Part shown: positions 33,167 through 42,225 of the stretch, piece by piece
Layout of the letters: each line of letters starts with the position of its first letter
Numbering within the stretch: position 1 is the first letter of the stretch
Assembly: GCA_942492055.1 (NCBI GenBank)
Contig: CALODP010000004.1
Coordinates: 1-64,000, forward strand
Reading direction: 5' to 3'
From: CALODP01 sp942492055
GTDB lineage: Bacteria > Bacteroidota > Ignavibacteria > Ignavibacteriales > Melioribacteraceae
DNA length: 64,000 nt
The notes under the pieces: generated by a model
Databases searched by the model: none
Seen by the model: only the letters and a program-made list of their open reading frames with translations
Told to the model about the DNA's origin: nothing
Translations under genes and position numbers: made by a program

Positions 33167-35191
33167 GTGAACGAGAAGAAGTTAACGATAAACGGAAGAG
33201 AAGTTACATTTTCGAATGAAAAGAATCTATTGGAAGTTATTAGAAAGGCCAATATTAATATCCCCACATTTTGCTATCATTCTGAGCTTAGTGTTTACGG
33301 CGCTTGCAGGTTATGCATTGTTGATATAGAAGGAAAAGGGATTGATACCTCGTGTTCCACGATTCCGAGAGAAGGAATGGTTGTTCGGACACATACGAAA
33401 GAGGTTCGTGAGATTAGGAAAATCGCTCTCGAGTTACTTTTGGCTAATCATGATCAAAGTTGCACAACTTGTTCGAAGAGCGCAAGTTGCAAGCTTCAAG
33501 AGCTAGCTACCAGTATGGGAGTAGATAATGTAAGGTTTAAGAAAACCGAAGAAGTAAAACCGATAGACACCTCGTCATATGCTTTAGTTAGAGATCCTAA
33601 TAAATGTATACTTTGCGGCGATTGTGTTAGAGCATGCTACGAGATTCAAGGAATTGGTGCTATCGATTTTGCTTACCGGGGTTCAGATGTTTCTGTCCTT
33701 CCTGCATTCGGGAAAGATTTATCAAAAGTCGAATGTGTTGATTGCGGTCAATGCGCCAGAGTTTGCCCGACCGGAGCTATTACTCCGAAATCAGAGGTAA
33801 AGAAAGTGTGGAAAGATCTCGATAATAAGGATAAAGTTGTTGTAGCACAGATTGCTCCTGCTGTTCGTGTTGCAATTGGTGAATCTTTTGGGATGAAGCC
33901 GGGTACTTTACAAACCGGACAAATTGTTGCTGCTTTGAAGATGTTAGGATTTGACAAAGTGTATGATACTTCTTTTGCGGCTGATTTGACCATAATTGAA
34001 GAAGCGAATGAATTCTTTGGGAGATTAGAGAAAGGGGAGAGATTACCCTTGTTTACATCATGTTGTCCGGCATGGGTAAAATATGCCGAGCAGTATTACC
34101 CGGAGATATTGCATAACTTATCATCGTGTAAATCTCCGCAACAAATGTTCGGATCTTTGGCAAAGGAATATTTGCCTGCAATGTTGGAAGTTGAAAAGCC
34201 CAATTTGTCAGTTGTTTCAATAATGCCTTGTACGGCAAAGAAAGTTGAAGCGAAGAAAGATAACTTTGAAAAAGAAGAAATAAAAGAAGTTGATCATGTG
34301 ATTACTACACAAGAATTGGCTTCAATGATAAAAGAAGCCGGAATAAAATTCGAAAATCTTACTCCGGAATCTCTTGATCTTCCTCTTGGTTTTAAAACAG
34401 GAGCAGGACTAATATTCGGTAATAGTGGTGGAGTTAGTGAAGCTGTATTAAGATATGCTTATGAAAAAGTAAACGGTAAGAAATTATTAAATTATGATTT
34501 TCATGAAGTTCGTGGCACAGAAGGTCTGCGAGAAGCTGAAGTAAGAATTGGCGATACTGATCTGAAGATAGCTGTTGTTCACGGTTTGAAGAATGCCAAG
34601 ACATTGATTGAGAAAATTAAAGAAGGTAAAACACGTTACGATTTTATTGAAGTAATGTCTTGTCCAGGTGGATGTATAGGAGGAGCAGGTCAACCGGTTT
34701 GTTTTGATGATAATACGAATAAGATGCGTACGGAAGGTTTGTATTCGGCAGATAAAACATTGCAACTTCATAAGTCACAGGAAAACCCATACATTCATAA
34801 ATTGTATGAAGATTATCTTGGTGAGATTGGTGGAGAAAAGGCACATGAATTGCTTCATACCAATTACAAAAACAGAAAACGTATTCTGGAATCGGAAATT
34901 AGCTTTATAAGCGGAACTAATTCTCAGAAATTGGAAATTAATATTTGTATTGGAACTAATTGTTTCTTGAAGGGATCTCAGAATCTTTTACATAAGCTTA
35001 TTAGATATGTTGAAGGAAAGGGACTTAGAGAATATGTTGACGTAAACGCTACTTTCTGTATGGAAAAATGTGCTGGGAGCATTAATGCTTCGGTGAACGG
35101 AGATATTATCGGTAATGCCACTTTTGATAAACTTGTTGGCATTATTGAGAAAAAATTAGCTCCGGTAATTATGGAATTTGAAAACGCGTAA
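33167..35191 (+). CDS. hydA: [FeFe] hydrogenase catalytic subunit HydA (bifurcating type)
   Basis: This 674-residue protein carries the H-cluster. It begins with a plant-type [2Fe-2S] domain (CYHSELSVYGACRLC), a His-ligated cluster region (HDQSCTTC), and two [4Fe-4S] clusters (CILCGDCVRAC, CVDCGQCARVCPTG). The H-cluster motifs are intact: TSCCPAW (C299, C300), MPCTAKK (C355) and MSCPGGCIGGAG (C499, C503). A small-subunit tail (HELLHTNY) and a C-terminal thioredoxin-like [2Fe-2S] domain (CIGTNCFLKGS, CMEKCAGS) follow, as in Thermotoga HydA. It reduces protons with electrons from NADH plus reduced ferredoxin, in the cytoplasm. The start is GTG 33167 after GGGAGG. The HydEFG maturation genes are not in the window. 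Confidence 0.95.
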   Translation: MNEKKLTINGREVTFSNEKNLLEVIRKANINIPTFCYHSELSVYGACRLCIVDIEGKGIDTSCSTIPREGMVVRTHTKEVREIRKIALELLLANHDQSCTTCSKSASCKLQELATSMGVDNVRFKKTEEVKPIDTSSYALVRDPNKCILCGDCVRACYEIQGIGAIDFAYRGSDVSVLPAFGKDLSKVECVDCGQCARVCPTGAITPKSEVKKVWKDLDNKDKVVVAQIAPAVRVAIGESFGMKPGTLQTGQIVAALKMLGFDKVYDTSFAADLTIIEEANEFFGRLEKGERLPLFTSCCPAWVKYAEQYYPEILHNLSSCKSPQQMFGSLAKEYLPAMLEVEKPNLSVVSIMPCTAKKVEAKKDNFEKEEIKEVDHVITTQELASMIKEAGIKFENLTPESLDLPLGFKTGAGLIFGNSGGVSEAVLRYAYEKVNGKKLLNYDFHEVRGTEGLREAEVRIGDTDLKIAVVHGLKNAKTLIEKIKEGKTRYDFIEVMSCPGGCIGGAGQPVCFDDNTNKMRTEGLYSADKTLQLHKSQENPYIHKLYEDYLGEIGGEKAHELLHTNYKNRKRILESEISFISGTNSQKLEINICIGTNCFLKGSQNLLHKLIRYVEGKGLREYVDVNATFCMEKCAGSINASVNGDIIGNATFDKLVGIIEKKLAPVIMEFENA

Positions 35192-35202
35192 GAATAATTA
35201 TT

Positions 35203-36975
35203 ATGCATGACAATAAAGATCAAATAATATTTACTCATGAAGCACGTTGTTTGGATTGTTATAGATGTGTTCGGGCTTGTCCTGTTAATGCGATCCAAAT
35301 GAAAGACGGGCAGGCTTCAGTAGACAAGAATAGATGTATTTTATGCGGAACTTGTATTAGAGAGTGTCCTCAGAATGCTAAAGCTTACAGAAACGATTTG
35401 GAGCTCGTGAAAACTCTTATTAAAAAGACGAACAATTCAGCCGTAAGTCTAGCTCCCTCGTTTGCTGCCCTGTTTAACGAATGGGAAAGGAAGCGAATTC
35501 CATCTTTGTTTCGTAAGCTTGGTTTTAATTATGTTAGCGAGACTGCAGAAGGTGCGTATTATGTTGCAAAAGAATCAGCAAAGGTGATTTCTGAGGCAGA
35601 TGATGATAAGGCTTTGATTGCGAGTGCTTGCCCGTCTTTAGTTAATTATATTGAAAAGTATCGTCCGGAGCATATTCCTAATCTTGTCCGTGTGGTATCT
35701 CCAATGATTGCCCATGCTCTGATTTTGAAAAAGAAGCTGGGGTATGATTCAAAAGTTGTTTTTGTCGGACCATGTATTGCTAAAAAAGGTGAAGCGGAGC
35801 GCGAGGAATATGCCGGATTCGTTGACGCTGTGCTGACTTTCGATGAGCTAAAGGAATGGATTGAAGAAGAAGGTATCGATTTTAAGATGCTTGAAGAGAG
35901 TGATTTCGATGATGTCCCCTTGGGAAAATCTAGAACTTTTCCACTAGTTGGGGGATTGACAAAAACGGCATTGTTAAATACAGATTTGCTTGCGGACGAT
36001 ACTCTTTCAGTTAGTGGTTTTGAAGAAATTACAGAAGCTCTTAACGCAGCTGAAATAACCAATGAGAAGCTTATTATTGAGCCTCTTATTTGCGCAACCG
36101 GTTGTGGTAATGGTCCGGGAATTACTACTGAGACTGACCTTTTTACTCGCCGAAAAAATATTTTAGATTATTCGAATAATGTAAATGAATCTGATGAAGA
36201 AGTTGAAGAATTAAAGGTAAATCTTGTTACTGATTTCAAAGAAGTATCTGTCGAAAGAGGTGAAGAGTTTACTGAGGAAGAGATTAGGGAAGTATTGGAG
36301 CAAACCGGAAATTCCGATGAAAAAGAACAATTAAATTGCGGAGCTTGTGGTTATTCCACTTGTGTTGAAAAAGCCAAAGCCGTATTGATGGGAATGGCTG
36401 AAAAGGAAATGTGTATCCCTTATATGCGCAGAATGGCTGAGCAAAGAACAGATAAGATTATTCAAAGTAGTCCGAATGGAATTGTAATTCTTGACGGGCA
36501 ACTTGACATTATTCACATGAATCCGGCTTTTCAGAAATTCTTTATGTGTACAAATTCCGTATTGGGTAAACGAATTTCATATTTGATGGATCCCGAACCA
36601 TTTATCGATTTGATGAATGGCGAAAAAGATAAATTGGAAGTTACTATTCGTCATAATAACTATAATATTGTTTGTCATCAAATTTTGTATAAACTTATTG
36701 AAGACGAGCAGTATGTTGGTATATTTGTAAACATAACTAAGAATCTTGCTGATTCGGCTAAATTGGATGACCTGAAATTAAAAACCATTGATCAGGCTCA
36801 GGAATTGATGAATCATCAAATTGATATGGCTCAACAATTAGCAAAATTGTTAGGTGAGTATACAGCAAAAGGGGAAGCATTAGTTGATAATTTATTGAAG
36901 TTTACGGAAGATAAGACAAAGGAACGGAAATCGGGCGATAAGAATTGGTTATGGGATATATACACGTCGAAATAG
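35203..36975 (+). CDS. Sensory-type [FeFe] hydrogenase with PAS domain (HydS-like)
   Basis: This 590-residue protein has an N-terminal two-cluster ferredoxin (CLDCYRCVRACPVN, CILCGTCIREC), a divergent H-cluster domain, an Fe4S domain (CGACGYSTC...C), a PAS domain (~residues 420-520, SSPNGIVILDGQLDIIHMNPAF) and a helical tail. The H-cluster loops are SACPSLV (C143, with Ala142 replacing the usual first Cys that relays protons), GPCIAKK (C191) and CATGCGNGPG (C297, C301). This matches the group C sensory enzymes, thought to sense H2 or redox state rather than to turn over quickly. It overlaps a SpoIIE-type phosphatase by 25 bp, the kind of output partner expected. It is 11 bp after hydA. Confidence 0.88.
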   Translation: MHDNKDQIIFTHEARCLDCYRCVRACPVNAIQMKDGQASVDKNRCILCGTCIRECPQNAKAYRNDLELVKTLIKKTNNSAVSLAPSFAALFNEWERKRIPSLFRKLGFNYVSETAEGAYYVAKESAKVISEADDDKALIASACPSLVNYIEKYRPEHIPNLVRVVSPMIAHALILKKKLGYDSKVVFVGPCIAKKGEAEREEYAGFVDAVLTFDELKEWIEEEGIDFKMLEESDFDDVPLGKSRTFPLVGGLTKTALLNTDLLADDTLSVSGFEEITEALNAAEITNEKLIIEPLICATGCGNGPGITTETDLFTRRKNILDYSNNVNESDEEVEELKVNLVTDFKEVSVERGEEFTEEEIREVLEQTGNSDEKEQLNCGACGYSTCVEKAKAVLMGMAEKEMCIPYMRRMAEQRTDKIIQSSPNGIVILDGQLDIIHMNPAFQKFFMCTNSVLGKRISYLMDPEPFIDLMNGEKDKLEVTIRHNNYNIVCHQILYKLIEDEQYVGIFVNITKNLADSAKLDDLKLKTIDQAQELMNHQIDMAQQLAKLLGEYTAKGEALVDNLLKFTEDKTKERKSGDKNWLWDIYTSK

Positions 36976-38099
36976 TTACTTCTCAGCTTTCTAAAAAGAA
37001 AGATAAACCTTGTGGCGATTTTGTTACTGTCGAAAGAAATAAGAATTCGACAATACATATCGTTTGCGATGGTTTAGGGTCAGGCATTAAAGCGAATATT
37101 GCGGCAAATATGTGCGCCTCTCGAATTCGTAATTTAATTCTCAGTGGTTTCACTGTCCGACAGGCATTTTCTAGTGTTGTGCAAACAATGGAAGATGCCA
37201 GAACTAAAGAACTTCCTTATTCCGTTTTTACTATTATTCGTGTCTTAAACGACGGGATAACTACTGTTCTTTCTTATGAGATGCCTCCGCCCATTTTTCT
37301 TTCCCGCAGAGAAGCTGTAGTTATTGACCAGAGATTTATTTCGGATAGCACTTTTATAGCAGCCGAAGCAAATTGTTTCCTGAAGCCTGAAGAAGCTTTA
37401 ATTGTAGTTAGCGATGGTATTACATATTCCGGTATTGGAAAAGGAATAAAAAACGGATGGGGTACTGAAGGGCTAACTCGATACATCAATCATCTTCTTA
37501 AGGAAGGAGTCCCTTTTAAAAAGCTTCCTGAAGAGATCTTAGATGAAGCAAAATTAAATTGGCATGGAAAAATTGAAGATGATTGTACTGTTTCCCTCGT
37601 AAAATGTAGAAAAGGAAAAGTAATCAATCTTTTCACAGGACCACCTTTACGAAAAGATGACGATCCTATTGTTGTTGATAAATTTCTTTCATTAAAAGGG
37701 GTGAAAATTGTTTGTGGCGCAACCACTGCCAAAATTGTTGCAAGACATCTTGGACAAGAATTATCTGTTTATGAAAATTATCAAAGCACAATTGCTCCTC
37801 CTAGCTATGAAATAGATGGGATAGATCTTGTAACTGAAGGAGTAATAACTCTGAATCAAGTATATAATGTGTGGGATGAAGATTCTTCCAAACTTGAGAA
37901 GTTTAGTCCTGTTACTGATCTTTTTAGTTTACTTTATGTGGCCGATAGAGTAAATATCTTTCATGGCCAGTCCGATAATCCTGCTGACGGGGATATTAGT
38001 TTTATTCAGACAAGAGTTTTGTCGAGGAAAATAATCATTCCTCTACTTGCTGAAAAATTACGCGATGAAGGAAAATTAGTTGTAATTGAGCAATTCTGA
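36951..38099 (+). CDS. SpoIIE-type PP2C serine phosphatase
   Basis: This 382-residue protein has a SpoIIE/PP2C-like phosphatase domain: CGDFVTVER, VCDGLGSGIKAN with the metal-binding Asp, VVSDGITYSGIG and the closing DDCTVSLVKCR. The last ~170 residues (LFTGPPLRKDDDPIVVDKFLSLKG onward) form a second domain of unknown function. Such phosphatases dephosphorylate serine on anti-sigma-antagonist-like partners. Overlap with the sensory hydrogenase gene suggests the pair works as sensor and output. Start ATG 36951 is the first credible one; two upstream codons (TTG 36945) would be the alternative. It closes the rex-hyd operon. Confidence 0.88.
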   Translation: MGYIHVEIVTSQLSKKKDKPCGDFVTVERNKNSTIHIVCDGLGSGIKANIAANMCASRIRNLILSGFTVRQAFSSVVQTMEDARTKELPYSVFTIIRVLNDGITTVLSYEMPPPIFLSRREAVVIDQRFISDSTFIAAEANCFLKPEEALIVVSDGITYSGIGKGIKNGWGTEGLTRYINHLLKEGVPFKKLPEEILDEAKLNWHGKIEDDCTVSLVKCRKGKVINLFTGPPLRKDDDPIVVDKFLSLKGVKIVCGATTAKIVARHLGQELSVYENYQSTIAPPSYEIDGIDLVTEGVITLNQVYNVWDEDSSKLEKFSPVTDLFSLLYVADRVNIFHGQSDNPADGDISFIQTRVLSRKIIIPLLAEKLRDEGKLVVIEQF

Positions 38100-38133
38100 T
38101 TTAATTCTTCTGAACGATATCTCAATTTTAATT

Positions 38134-38254
38134 GTTACCAATTTTTAAGGATAGCATATAGCTAGAACTAGCTATTGCTCACCAGGAAATAGGATACTAT
38201 ATTCTATTATTCTAATCCTAATTAATGATGAATATTTTTGAATAAATTGGTAAC
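38134..38254 (+). ncRNA. Candidate structured leader of the PAS histidine kinase gene
   Basis: The gap of 158 bp holds an outer inverted repeat, GTTACCAATTT (38134-38144) with AAATTGGTAAC (38244-38254), and an inner hairpin ATAGCTA-GAAC-TAGCTAT (38158-38175). AGGAT (38148-38152, and again near 38192) can pair with ATCCT near 38214. The right outer arm ends 3 bp before the kinase start, so folding would cover its ribosome-binding site. No named riboswitch family is recognised. Confidence 0.4.
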
Positions 38255-38257
38255 GCC

Positions 38258-41200
38258 ATGATTCTCTTATTCATTGAAAAGAAGAAAAAGATTAAAAGAA
38301 TATTACAAATTCTTAGAACTTGTTTCTCTATAAGGATTATCTCTGATTACCATGAGATCGATTTCGAGAGTATCGATGATGAGGGGAAATCTGAGATCTT
38401 CTACGTTAAAAACATACCTTCCACAAAAAGAATAATTAAAATTTCTGCTAGAGTTGATTCAATATTTCTATACTCAAGGAAAAAACATAAGAATAAAGCT
38501 CTCAAAATTAAAAATCTAATGATAATAAATTCTCTCGAAGATTTGATTTCTTTAATAGTAAACCAGGGGAAAAGGAAAGAAAAGTTATATTTCCCCAAAG
38601 GGACTTTTGGGGAGCTTATTGAGATCGAGTTTAACAAGAAGCATGTTATTCTAAATTATTCTGATAATATTAATAAATACTTCCCTAATCATATCAATTT
38701 GTTAATCTCCGATCTGTTTGACTCTGAATCGATTGAGCAAATAGAAAATTCAAGAATTAAAGGCGATGAAAATTATATCGCTAAAAGAATCTACTTAAGA
38801 TCGTTACAAGACAAAAAAGTCTTTTTTGAATTAATTGATTTTGCATGTACAGATGCTGATACTTATGGAATTGTTCTAAAAGAGGCTTCTCATATAAAAA
38901 ATAAAGAAGAACTGTTAAGTAAAGAAGAAGCGAATCTCCATTCACTAATTGAAAATGCTAATGATGCCATTTGGTCTGTGGATAAGAATTATTATGTATT
39001 AACTGCTAATAACTATTTTAGAGAAATATTCCTAAGCATGTTTAATGCTAAGTTACAGATAGGGGACTATATTCATTCAGCTGTCCCGGATATTGTTAAA
39101 GAATTATGGAGTCAACGATATAATAGAGCTCTGGATGGTGAAAGATTTCGGATAGTAGAAAAATTCTCATTTGGTGGTGAGGATTATGATGCAGAAGTGT
39201 TTTTTAGTCCGATTTTAGATAATAAGGATATTACCGGTGTAAGCATAATTGCTCGTGATATTACTGAAAGAAAACGAATTGAAAAAGACCTTCTAAGTAG
39301 TGAACAAAAATATAGACTGTTAATTGAGTCTGCCAGTGAATCTATTTATTCAATAAATAGTAATGGGATTTTTACTTCGATGAATAAATTTGGTGCTGAG
39401 CAATTAGGCTATTCTCAGAAAGAAGTTGTAGGTAAGTCTATGTGGGACTTATTCCCAAAAGAAATTGCAGATAAACAGATGGAAAGAATTGATGAAGTTC
39501 TGGTAGCTTCCGAAAGAAGAAGGTTTGAAAGTTTCTCAATTGTTTCCGGAAAAGAAAGATGGTTTTATAATAGTTTGGTTCCGATTAAAAACGGAGATGG
39601 ATTTTCTCATTCTGTCCTTGGCATTTCTCATGATATTACAGAATTGAAAATTGCCGAAGAAGCATTAAGAAATAGTGAAAATCGATATCGGGAAATCGTG
39701 GAAAAGGGAGGGGTGTGTATAGTTACTTACGGAGTCGATGGTAAAATAATATTCTGTAATAATCGTTTTGCTCGACTATTTGGAAGGAATGAAGATGAAT
39801 TATTAGGCATGGAAATATGGAAATTAATTCATCCGGAAGATAATGAATTCTTTATTTCGCTTCATGAAATGAATATGAAAGGAACAGAAGTAAAAGGACG
39901 TTTTGAGGTTAGAGGAATTAAACGAGAGAAAGAAGATTTAACGTTTGAAGTTGAAAATGTATTATTGGAAGAGGATGACGAAATTACCGGAGTCCGTGCA
40001 TATATCTGGGATATTTCTGATAGAAAAAAAATTGAGAATGCTCTTAAAGAGAGCGAGGAAAGATACAAAACCATTTTTACCTCTGATGTGGATACTTTTA
40101 TTATCCTGGATTCCCAAGGGAATATCCTTGAGTTTAATAATAGAGCTCTCCACTTATATGGATACAAAAGAGAAGAATTTAGTCTTCTAAATTGTAAAGA
40201 CCTGACAGATAGCCAACATTTTGAACAACTATTGAATATTCTGAATATAAAGATCGATGAGTGGTATTCTTCCGAAACTGTTCATTTGCGAAAAAACGGA
40301 GAAAAGTTACATGTGAGTATTCATGGTAAAAAAGTTAAAATAAATGATGAGTTAAATAATCTCCTCATTGTTCGAGACATTTCTGCACGGAAAAAAGCAG
40401 AAAATGAGTTGAAATATTCTGAAAAGAAGATTAGAACTATATTTAATTCAGTCCCCAATATCATTTTTGTTATTGACCTTAAAGGGAAGATAATTGAAAT
40501 AAATGACACAATGTTGAAGTTATGCAGACATAAAACAGATTTGAGTCGATTTATTAATTCCAACATTGGTAATTTTATCTCACTGGGGGAGAAGTTATCA
40601 ATCGGAGAATTTCTCCAAACTATTATGGTAAATGATATTGTCTCCGGAATTGAAGGACGGTTTATGTGTACTTCAAAGAGAGAAATGTCAGTAGAAATCA
40701 ATGGTGGATTAATAAAAAACGATATGGAAGATCCTATAGGATATATTCTTGTTATGGAAGATATTACCCAGAGAATGGAAGCTGAAGAAAAAATAATCAG
40801 AACGGAAAAACGATATACTTCATTATTTAATGAAGCTCTTGATATGCTCAATTTTGTCGATTCCGAAGGGAAAATTGTGGATGTTAATAAAATTGAATTA
40901 AAAACATTGGGCTATATAAAGGAAGAATTAATAGGAAAAGAGTTTTATGAAATTATTGATGAGGAATATTTACAAATAACCAAACAGAAATATGAGCATG
41001 TTATAAATGGGAAAACAATCGATGGTTTGAGGTCAAGATTAGTTAAAAAGAATAATGAAAGAGTAGATGTTGAGATAAGCGCAATTCCGGAAATGATTGG
41101 GGATAAGATTATTGGTAACAGAACTTTTATGAAGAATATTACCGAAAAATTGGTATTGGAAAAGAACTTAAAAAAATCTCATTCCGAATTACAAAATCTT

Positions 41201-41821
41201 ACTAGATATCTGGAAAATGCTATTGAAGAAGAGAGGACTAAACTCTCAAGAGATGTTCACGATATTGTCGGGCAAAACTTAACTGCAATCAGAATGGATA
41301 TAAACTGGATTTTGGAACATAGTTCCGAAGATGCTTCTTTGAAAAAACTAAAATCAATGCTAAAAATTGTAGAGGAACTTATCATCACAGTTCAGAAAAT
41401 ATCAACTGAACTTCGTCCGGGAATGTTAGACGATCTGGGATTGGAAGCGGCATTCGAATGGTACTGTGATGAGTTTCAGAAACGGTTTGGAGTAAAGTGT
41501 ATATTGAATATGGAGAAAAAAGAATTAATACTTTCCGATGAAAACCGTACGATTCTTTTTAGAATATTTCAGGAAGCTCTTACCAATGTTGCCAGACATT
41601 CAAAGGCAAAAAATGTAGAGATTTCTGTTAAATTAGAAAATGATAATATCCAAATGCAAATTCTTGATGATGGAATTGGAATTACTGAGAATAAAATAGA
41701 TTCTCCTTCATCGCTAGGACTTATCGGTATGAGGGAACGGGCGAAAATGGGAAATGGTGTTTTTTCGATTTCACCATTAAAGAAAGGTACTTTGGTCACT
41801 GTAATTTTGCCAATTAAATAA
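38258..41821 (+). CDS. Multi-PAS sensor histidine kinase (NarX/DegS type)
   Basis: This 1187-residue protein has an unrecognised N-terminal ~220 residues, then six PAS domains in series (each opening with a YR-LIE/IFNS-type helix and most closing with a DITERK-like motif: ~229-345, 350-470, 475-595, 600-715, 720-845, 850-970), a HisKA_3 dimerisation domain with the phosphoacceptor in SRDVHDIVGQNL (H1001), and a NarX-like HATPase domain (NVARHSKAKN, DDGIGI, GLIGMRERA). No transmembrane segment is evident, so it should be cytosolic. Twelve bases downstream lies a receiver-only protein, its likely partner. The PAS ligands are unknown. Confidence 0.9.
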   Translation: MILLFIEKKKKIKRILQILRTCFSIRIISDYHEIDFESIDDEGKSEIFYVKNIPSTKRIIKISARVDSIFLYSRKKHKNKALKIKNLMIINSLEDLISLIVNQGKRKEKLYFPKGTFGELIEIEFNKKHVILNYSDNINKYFPNHINLLISDLFDSESIEQIENSRIKGDENYIAKRIYLRSLQDKKVFFELIDFACTDADTYGIVLKEASHIKNKEELLSKEEANLHSLIENANDAIWSVDKNYYVLTANNYFREIFLSMFNAKLQIGDYIHSAVPDIVKELWSQRYNRALDGERFRIVEKFSFGGEDYDAEVFFSPILDNKDITGVSIIARDITERKRIEKDLLSSEQKYRLLIESASESIYSINSNGIFTSMNKFGAEQLGYSQKEVVGKSMWDLFPKEIADKQMERIDEVLVASERRRFESFSIVSGKERWFYNSLVPIKNGDGFSHSVLGISHDITELKIAEEALRNSENRYREIVEKGGVCIVTYGVDGKIIFCNNRFARLFGRNEDELLGMEIWKLIHPEDNEFFISLHEMNMKGTEVKGRFEVRGIKREKEDLTFEVENVLLEEDDEITGVRAYIWDISDRKKIENALKESEERYKTIFTSDVDTFIILDSQGNILEFNNRALHLYGYKREEFSLLNCKDLTDSQHFEQLLNILNIKIDEWYSSETVHLRKNGEKLHVSIHGKKVKINDELNNLLIVRDISARKKAENELKYSEKKIRTIFNSVPNIIFVIDLKGKIIEINDTMLKLCRHKTDLSRFINSNIGNFISLGEKLSIGEFLQTIMVNDIVSGIEGRFMCTSKREMSVEINGGLIKNDMEDPIGYILVMEDITQRMEAEEKIIRTEKRYTSLFNEALDMLNFVDSEGKIVDVNKIELKTLGYIKEELIGKEFYEIIDEEYLQITKQKYEHVINGKTIDGLRSRLVKKNNERVDVEISAIPEMIGDKIIGNRTFMKNITEKLVLEKNLKKSHSELQNLTRYLENAIEEERTKLSRDVHDIVGQNLTAIRMDINWILEHSSEDASLKKLKSMLKIVEELIITVQKISTELRPGMLDDLGLEAAFEWYCDEFQKRFGVKCILNMEKKELILSDENRTILFRIFQEALTNVARHSKAKNVEISVKLENDNIQMQILDDGIGITENKIDSPSSLGLIGMRERAKMGNGVFSISPLKKGTLVTVILPIK

Positions 41822-41833
41822 TTCGGGGGAGCA

Positions 41834-42202
41834 ATGAATATTTTTATAGCTGATGATTCGGATTTATTGCAGGAAAGACTCAAAAATCTACTTGAAGATT
41901 TGGAGGATATTACTATTATCGGAACCGCAAATAATTCGTTGGAAGCCTTTGAAAAAATCTCAATAAATAAACCTGATGTTGCAATTCTTGATCTTAGAAT
42001 GCCAGGAGGTGGAGGAATTGATCTGTTGCAACAAATAAAGAACTATTACTCAGATGTTATTGTTATTATTTATACGAATTATCCTTATTCCCAGTATAGA
42101 GATCGCTGTCTAAAAGAAGGAGCCGATTACTTTTTGCATAAGGCTACGGAAACTGAGAAAATACCGGAAATTATAGGAAATATTAAAAATCGTAATAATT
42201 GA
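41834..42202 (+). CDS. Stand-alone response regulator receiver protein
   Basis: This 122-residue protein is a single CheY-like receiver: acidic pair in IADDSD, phosphoacceptor D53 in VAILDLRMPGGGG, Thr in YTNYP and Lys in FLHKATE. Kinases of the HisKA_3 class usually pair with NarL-type regulators that carry a DNA-binding domain, but this one ends directly after the receiver. It could serve as a phosphate relay or act through protein contacts. A GGGGGAG ribosome-binding site precedes ATG 41834, 12 bp after the multi-PAS kinase. Confidence 0.92.
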   Translation: MNIFIADDSDLLQERLKNLLEDLEDITIIGTANNSLEAFEKISINKPDVAILDLRMPGGGGIDLLQQIKNYYSDVIVIIYTNYPYSQYRDRCLKEGADYFLHKATETEKIPEIIGNIKNRNN

Positions 42203-42225
42203 CTCAATTCTAATGAGGGAGTATT

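Noticed and set aside
40321..40851. 176-codon minus-strand frame
   Set aside because: Antisense to two PAS domains of the multi-PAS kinase, with no motif of its own and no ribosome-binding site.
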